Assembly: GCA_028277845.1 (NCBI GenBank)
Contig: JANQFL010000113.1
Span: 1 to 64,000, forward strand
Origin: Sneathiellales bacterium
GTDB lineage: Bacteria > Pseudomonadota > Alphaproteobacteria > JANQFL01
DNA: 64,000 nucleotides
Reading direction: 5' to 3'
Shown piece by piece: positions 61,131 through 64,000 of the stretch; position 1 is the stretch's first letter; each line of letters begins with the position of its first letter. The notes under the pieces are model-generated. The model searched no databases. It was given only the letters and a program-made list of their open reading frames with translations, and was not told the DNA's origin. Made by a program: the position numbers and the translations under genes.

Positions 61131-61158
61131 AGCCCCGGTACATGGGCATACCGGGGCT
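61131..61158 (-). terminator. Intrinsic terminator of the leftward flavin-monooxygenase operon
   Basis: AGCCCCGGTA and TACCGGGGCT form a perfect 10-bp stem with an 8-base loop. Read leftward it is followed by GTTTTCTTTC, giving a T-rich tail. It lies 32 bases after the flavin reductase stop, and also after the iorB stop from the other side, so it separates the two convergent operons. Confidence 0.75.
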
Positions 61159-61190
61159 CGAGTTGAGTCTACAGGGAGATTTGACTGGCG

Positions 61191-61685
61191 TTACAAAGGC
61201 GCCAGGCGGTGAAACCGGGACTGCTCATAAACGAGCGCGGCGCCTTCTCCGGTCGTTATGGCGGAAATCTCACCGACAAAGACGATGTGGGAGCCGGCTT
61301 CGATACTTTCCGTCACGTTACAGGACAGACCGACGATACTTTCACCAAGCAACGGCACGCCACGGTCGTCCTCGTACCAATTGCCGAGACGAAACTTGTC
61401 CTCCCCCGTGGCGCCGTCCTGTCCGGCGAAGCGCATGGCCACCTCGCCACCGTCCCCCGCCAGCAAGTTGACGTTGAAACGACCTGTTTCGGCAACCGCG
61501 TGGCACGTTCCGGTCTTGCTGTTCAAACAGACCAACAGGCTCGGCGGTTCGGCCGACACCGAGCAGACCGCGGTCGCGGTGACACCCCGGCGCTCCGCGC
61601 CTGCCCGGGCCGTGACGATGGTCACGGCGCCGGGAAAGCGCGCCATGGCGGCCCGAAAATCGGCGGGATCGACGTGCTTGCCCAT
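61191..61685 (-). CDS. Flavin reductase, HpaC/StyB-like small component
   Basis: 164 residues of the flavin-reductase-like FMN/FAD-binding split barrel (RFPGAVTIVTARAGAERRGV, then TATAVCSVSAEPPSLLVCLN, about residues 16-55). It supplies reduced FAD from NAD(P)H to the partner monooxygenase encoded one base upstream. The pair is the two-component organisation of styrene and indole monooxygenases. Ends just before a clear terminator. Confidence 0.9.
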   Translation of the reverse strand: MGKHVDPADFRAAMARFPGAVTIVTARAGAERRGVTATAVCSVSAEPPSLLVCLNSKTGTCHAVAETGRFNVNLLAGDGGEVAMRFAGQDGATGEDKFRLGNWYEDDRGVPLLGESIVGLSCNVTESIEAGSHIVFVGEISAITTGEGAALVYEQSRFHRLAPL

Positions 61686-61686
61686 G

Positions 61687-62922
61687 TCAGGCGGCTTTCT
61701 TCAGCTCGTCAAGGTAATCGGCCGCCGCCGACGGATCGGCGAACCAGGGGAAGAAATCCCTGGGGTCGTCGAACCCGTTGGCCATGCGATGGGCCAATTG
61801 CGGCAACGCCTGCGCGTGACCCATGATGTCGAGAACGAAGGGCGGCGGCGGCAGAAGCAGCATGTTTGTCCAGGCCACCACCCACTGGGCGTAGTTCCAG
61901 AAGCTGTCGAAGGTGCCTTGCATCCAGGATTCGTCATACGGTTGGTCGCCGTGTTCGAGAATGCGCTTGAGATAAATGACCGCTCCCTTGGCCGCGTTGT
62001 TGGAACCCTGCCCGGTGATCGGATCGTTGAGGCAGACCGTGTCGCCCAAACCCAGAACCTTGCGGCCGGACGGCAGGGTCGCCACCGGATGGCGGATCGT
62101 CGGCGGAAAGCGTCCGGCGAGAATGCCGTTGTTGTCCGTGAGGGTACAGTTCGCCGACCGCTCGTACTCCCAGGGCAGAAATGTCTTGAGGATATCGAGC
62201 GATTTCTCCAGGTGCGCTTCCGGCGATTTCACGTCGTGCCAGCAATCCATCGGACCGCCGACGGCGCCCTCGAACACCATGATCTCGCACGGACCCGTCG
62301 TGGTCAGCGCGGGGAACACGAAATATTCGCCGACCTCGGGAATGAGGTTGAACTGTACCGCCGAATGGGGTTCACGCGGCACCATGCCGTTCACATAGGT
62401 CAGCGCCAGCGCCCGCATGGGCTTGTCGAACTGGGATTTCTGGTCGTCACGGACAAACATCCGGCCGACCTCGCCCTTGCCGGAGGCGACAATGACCAGG
62501 TCGTCCTGGCGCGCGTATTCGTCGATATCGGCGACGGAGGCTTCCTTGATCACGATCTGGCCGCCGAGGCGCTGGAACTCGGCCATCCAGCGCGGAATCT
62601 TCACCCGCTGGTCGACCGAGTAGGCATCACGATCAAGCCGTCCGGTCCAGTCGATCAGCTTGGTGCCCGAGCCGTCCGGGTTCGGCACCATGAAGTTGAT
62701 ACCCTGCACCGGCGGGCAACTGTCGGCCCAGAAATCGATGCCAAGTTCACGCTCGTGCCCGACCGAATTGGAAAACATGCATTGGCTGGACAGCACACGG
62801 CCCTGTTCGATGTCGTCCGCGGTACGGTTCTGCACGATGCGGACTTGATGGCCGGCTTTCAGGAGGCCGAGGCCGAGCATCAGGCCCGCCTGTCCGCCAC
62901 CGATGATGGTGAATTTGCGCAT
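61687..62922 (-). CDS. FAD-dependent monooxygenase, styrene/indole monooxygenase (StyA) family
   Basis: 411 residues. N-terminal FAD site FTIIGGGQAGLMLGLGLLKA (residues 4-23) and the StyA-family opening QVRIVQNRTADDIEQGRVLS, then QCMFSNSVGHERELGIDFW. The C-terminal FAD loop is GLGDTVCLNDPITGQGSNNA. StyA/IndA enzymes epoxidise styrene or indole using FADH2 from the reductase. Because iorAB and an isatin-hydrolase-like gene are close, an indolic substrate is favoured; styrene itself cannot be excluded. It lies between the SDR gene (24 bases) and the reductase gene (1 base), a tight three-gene operon. Confidence 0.85.
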   Translation of the reverse strand: MRKFTIIGGGQAGLMLGLGLLKAGHQVRIVQNRTADDIEQGRVLSSQCMFSNSVGHERELGIDFWADSCPPVQGINFMVPNPDGSGTKLIDWTGRLDRDAYSVDQRVKIPRWMAEFQRLGGQIVIKEASVADIDEYARQDDLVIVASGKGEVGRMFVRDDQKSQFDKPMRALALTYVNGMVPREPHSAVQFNLIPEVGEYFVFPALTTTGPCEIMVFEGAVGGPMDCWHDVKSPEAHLEKSLDILKTFLPWEYERSANCTLTDNNGILAGRFPPTIRHPVATLPSGRKVLGLGDTVCLNDPITGQGSNNAAKGAVIYLKRILEHGDQPYDESWMQGTFDSFWNYAQWVVAWTNMLLLPPPPFVLDIMGHAQALPQLAHRMANGFDDPRDFFPWFADPSAAADYLDELKKAA

Positions 62923-62946
62923 GATGATCTCTCTTTCGTCTGTCGT

Positions 62947-63723
62947 TCAGGACATCAATTGCGGGATGGCGGCCTCGGCCCGTTCGGGGCCCATGGCTGT
63001 GTAGCCGCCGTCCACGCAAATGTCGGTTCCGGTGATGAAGCTCGCGTCGTCGGAGCAGAGGAAGAGCACCGCCGACGCCACTTCCTCGGGATGGGCGGTG
63101 CGGCCGAGCAGATGAAACGGGGCCGCGACGGTATCGGTCTTGGCCCTGTCGCCGCCGGTCAGTTCGTCCATGATGTTGGACCAGGTCCAGCCGGGACTGA
63201 CCGCGTTGACCCGGATGCCGTCGGGCGCCAGGTCCATCGCCTGGTTGCGGGTCAGTTGCAGGATCGCCGCCTTGGAGACCGGATAAACCCATCGTCCGGT
63301 CTGAGCCACGCGGGCCGAGATCGAACCGAAATTGACGATCGCGCCCTTGTTTCTGGCCAGCTCGGCACGGGCGGCCTGCATGAGCATCACGGAGCCCACG
63401 ATGTTGACATCGAGCGCTTCGAGCCATTCGGCGCGCGTCGATTCCGCCCCGTTGTCGAGATAGGAGCAGGCGACATTGACGAGGAAGTCGATGCGCCCCC
63501 AATCCTCGAGGGTGTCCGCGACAAGCGCCCCGATGTCCGCGTCTTCGCGCAGATTGCATTTCCGGAACGTGATGCCGTCCCGTTCCAGCGCCTGCCCCGC
63601 CTCTGCATTGATGTCGGCGACCACGACCCTGGTGCCGGCGGCAGCAAACGCCGCGACGATGGCTTGTCCGATTTTCGTGGCACCGCCGGGTACGATCGCC
63701 ACCTTGTGTTCAAGGCCCTGCAT
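62947..63723 (-). CDS. Short-chain dehydrogenase/reductase
   Basis: 258 residues, classical SDR. The NAD(P) site is VPGGATKIGQAIVAAFAAAG (residues 11-30), a variant of TGxxxGxG. The NNAG motif is replaced by NVACS (83-87). Catalytic residues: N107, S134 or S136, Y147 and K151 (YPVSK). The C-terminal end follows the family pattern CSDDASFITGTDICVDGGYT. ATG 63723 has GGAGGC 5 bases before it. It probably dehydrogenates the diol or alcohol formed from the monooxygenase product, as the first gene of the leftward operon. Confidence 0.88.
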   Translation of the reverse strand: MQGLEHKVAIVPGGATKIGQAIVAAFAAAGTRVVVADINAEAGQALERDGITFRKCNLREDADIGALVADTLEDWGRIDFLVNVACSYLDNGAESTRAEWLEALDVNIVGSVMLMQAARAELARNKGAIVNFGSISARVAQTGRWVYPVSKAAILQLTRNQAMDLAPDGIRVNAVSPGWTWSNIMDELTGGDRAKTDTVAAPFHLLGRTAHPEEVASAVLFLCSDDASFITGTDICVDGGYTAMGPERAEAAIPQLMS

Positions 63724-63826
63724 GCCTTGCCTCCGTTTTGTTTTGTTGTTTGAACAGTTTTGCGGCGGCGTAGACGGGCCGCTATCCGGCAGCCGTGGCA
63801 ACTATCCAGAAAACGAAATAAAAAAT

Positions 63827-63846
63827 CGGCGCCCGCGGGGGCGCCG
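63827..63846 (-). terminator. Terminator-like hairpin upstream of the SDR gene
   Basis: CGGCGCC (63827-63833) and GGCGCCG (63840-63846) form a stem with a 6-base loop. Read leftward it is followed by ATTTTTTATTT, as in an intrinsic terminator. It lies about 104 bases before the SDR start and 40 bases before the AraC-type gene. It would stop leftward read-through, or act as an attenuator if the SDR promoter lies to its right. Confidence 0.6.
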
Positions 63847-63885
63847 CAAAAATGTGCTAATCTCGGGGATTGTCGGAGAAGGACG

Positions 63886-64000
63886 ATGATGCAGGCATTG
63901 GAGCGTCGGCCGCTTGCGGCTCATGCTCTGTTTCAAACCACGGACCTTGACGAGGCGCGTGACCGTGTCGCCGCGGTGTTCTGCCCGCACAGACTGGACA
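63886..64000 (+). CDS. AraC-family transcriptional regulator, N-terminal fragment (runs off the window)
   Basis: Only the first 38 codons are present. The translation reads ALFQTTDLDEARDRVAAVFC followed by PHRLD. This is the conserved beginning of the AraC-binding-like (AraC_binding_2) sensor domain found in regulators of aromatic catabolism. AGAAGGACG precedes the ATG; a second ATG follows directly at 63889. The C-terminal DNA-binding domain lies outside. Divergent from the SDR-StyA-StyB-like operon and likely its activator. Confidence 0.7.
   Translation, partial: MMQALERRPLAAHALFQTTDLDEARDRVAAVFCPHRLD

Noticed and set aside
61258-63753. 831-codon open frame opposite the flavin reductase, StyA-like and SDR genes
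   Set aside because: It spans three real genes and their spacers on the other strand and matches no family.
1-64000. CRISPR arrays, IS elements, integrases, tRNA or rRNA genes
   Set aside because: No regularly spaced repeats, transposase or integrase motifs, or cloverleaf-like conserved tRNA segments were noticed in either strand; a dedicated scan (tRNAscan-SE, CRISPR finder) would be the proper test.

Overview
The window is GC-rich, densely coded DNA. Most genes sit in short operons with stop/start overlaps of ATGA type. Gene content (Zur-znuCBA, three solute-binding-protein transport systems including a tripartite tricarboxylate system, protocatechuate 4,5-cleavage genes of LigAB type, fused two-subunit indolepyruvate oxidoreductases) points to a metabolically versatile alphaproteobacterium, probably of the Rhodospirillales type. 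This is an inference from gene content; no rRNA, tRNA, IS element, CRISPR array or phage gene was seen.

Layout. (1) 1-4274: zinc homeostasis. hisI (partial) and folE run left, and zur, a small ORF and znuCBA run right, from a shared region holding a near-perfect Zur-box palindrome. (2) 4275-4462: a frameshifted remnant of a class III aminotransferase C-terminus, which looks like a rearrangement scar. (3) 4459-10821: a GntR/UTRA regulator and a TctCBA transporter, divergent from a DUF3604 protein across an AT-rich region with mirrored 9-bp motifs. (4) 10829-15003: a Dyp-type peroxidase, a GMC oxidoreductase and a large pentapeptide-repeat protein. (5) 15017-25210: a complete-looking protocatechuate/gallate meta-cleavage locus. 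The left arm is galB-ligK-galD/ligU-ligI-ligA-ligB. The right arm is a tandem-HTH LysR regulator, a DUF1932 dehydrogenase, a second ligAB, ligC and an aldo/keto reductase. (6) 25207-26621: an unknown protein divergent from a YafY/WYL regulator, with a perfect 11-bp inverted repeat between them. (7) 26832-32437: hyuA-hyuB-VOC-PaaK-like ligase, a candidate ATP-dependent carboxylase/CoA-ligase operon. (8) 32447-34668: the two saccharopine dehydrogenases of lysine catabolism. (9) 34925-37049: YCII protein with an ECF42-type sigma factor, and a ClbS/DfsB-like protein. (10) 37196-39466: the malic enzyme maeB. (11) 39472-42123: a NicX/M29-like metalloenzyme, a XRE-cupin regulator and an isopenicillin-N-synthase-like dioxygenase. 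(12) 42190-45190: an AhpD-like protein and a polar amino-acid ABC transporter. (13) 45238-47503: a GST, a creatininase-family hydrolase and an EamA exporter. (14) 47641-54399: a Dpp-type ABC transporter led by a PYROXD2-like flavoprotein. (15) 54501-64000: an isatin-hydrolase-like cyclase, a second PYROXD2-like flavoprotein, a MarR regulator, iorAB, and leftward an SDR, a StyA-like monooxygenase and a StyB-like flavin reductase. The window ends in an AraC-type regulator.

How it fits together. The window reads as a catabolic island for aromatic and amino-acid-derived compounds. Ring cleavage of protocatechuate-type diols leads through 2-pyrone-4,6-dicarboxylate to pyruvate and oxaloacetate. 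Malic enzyme can return C4 acids to pyruvate. The iorAB/StyAB-like/cyclase locus looks built for an indolic or aryl-pyruvate substrate. Each unit has its own regulator of a different family, and several have recognisable inverted repeats in the divergent promoter region.
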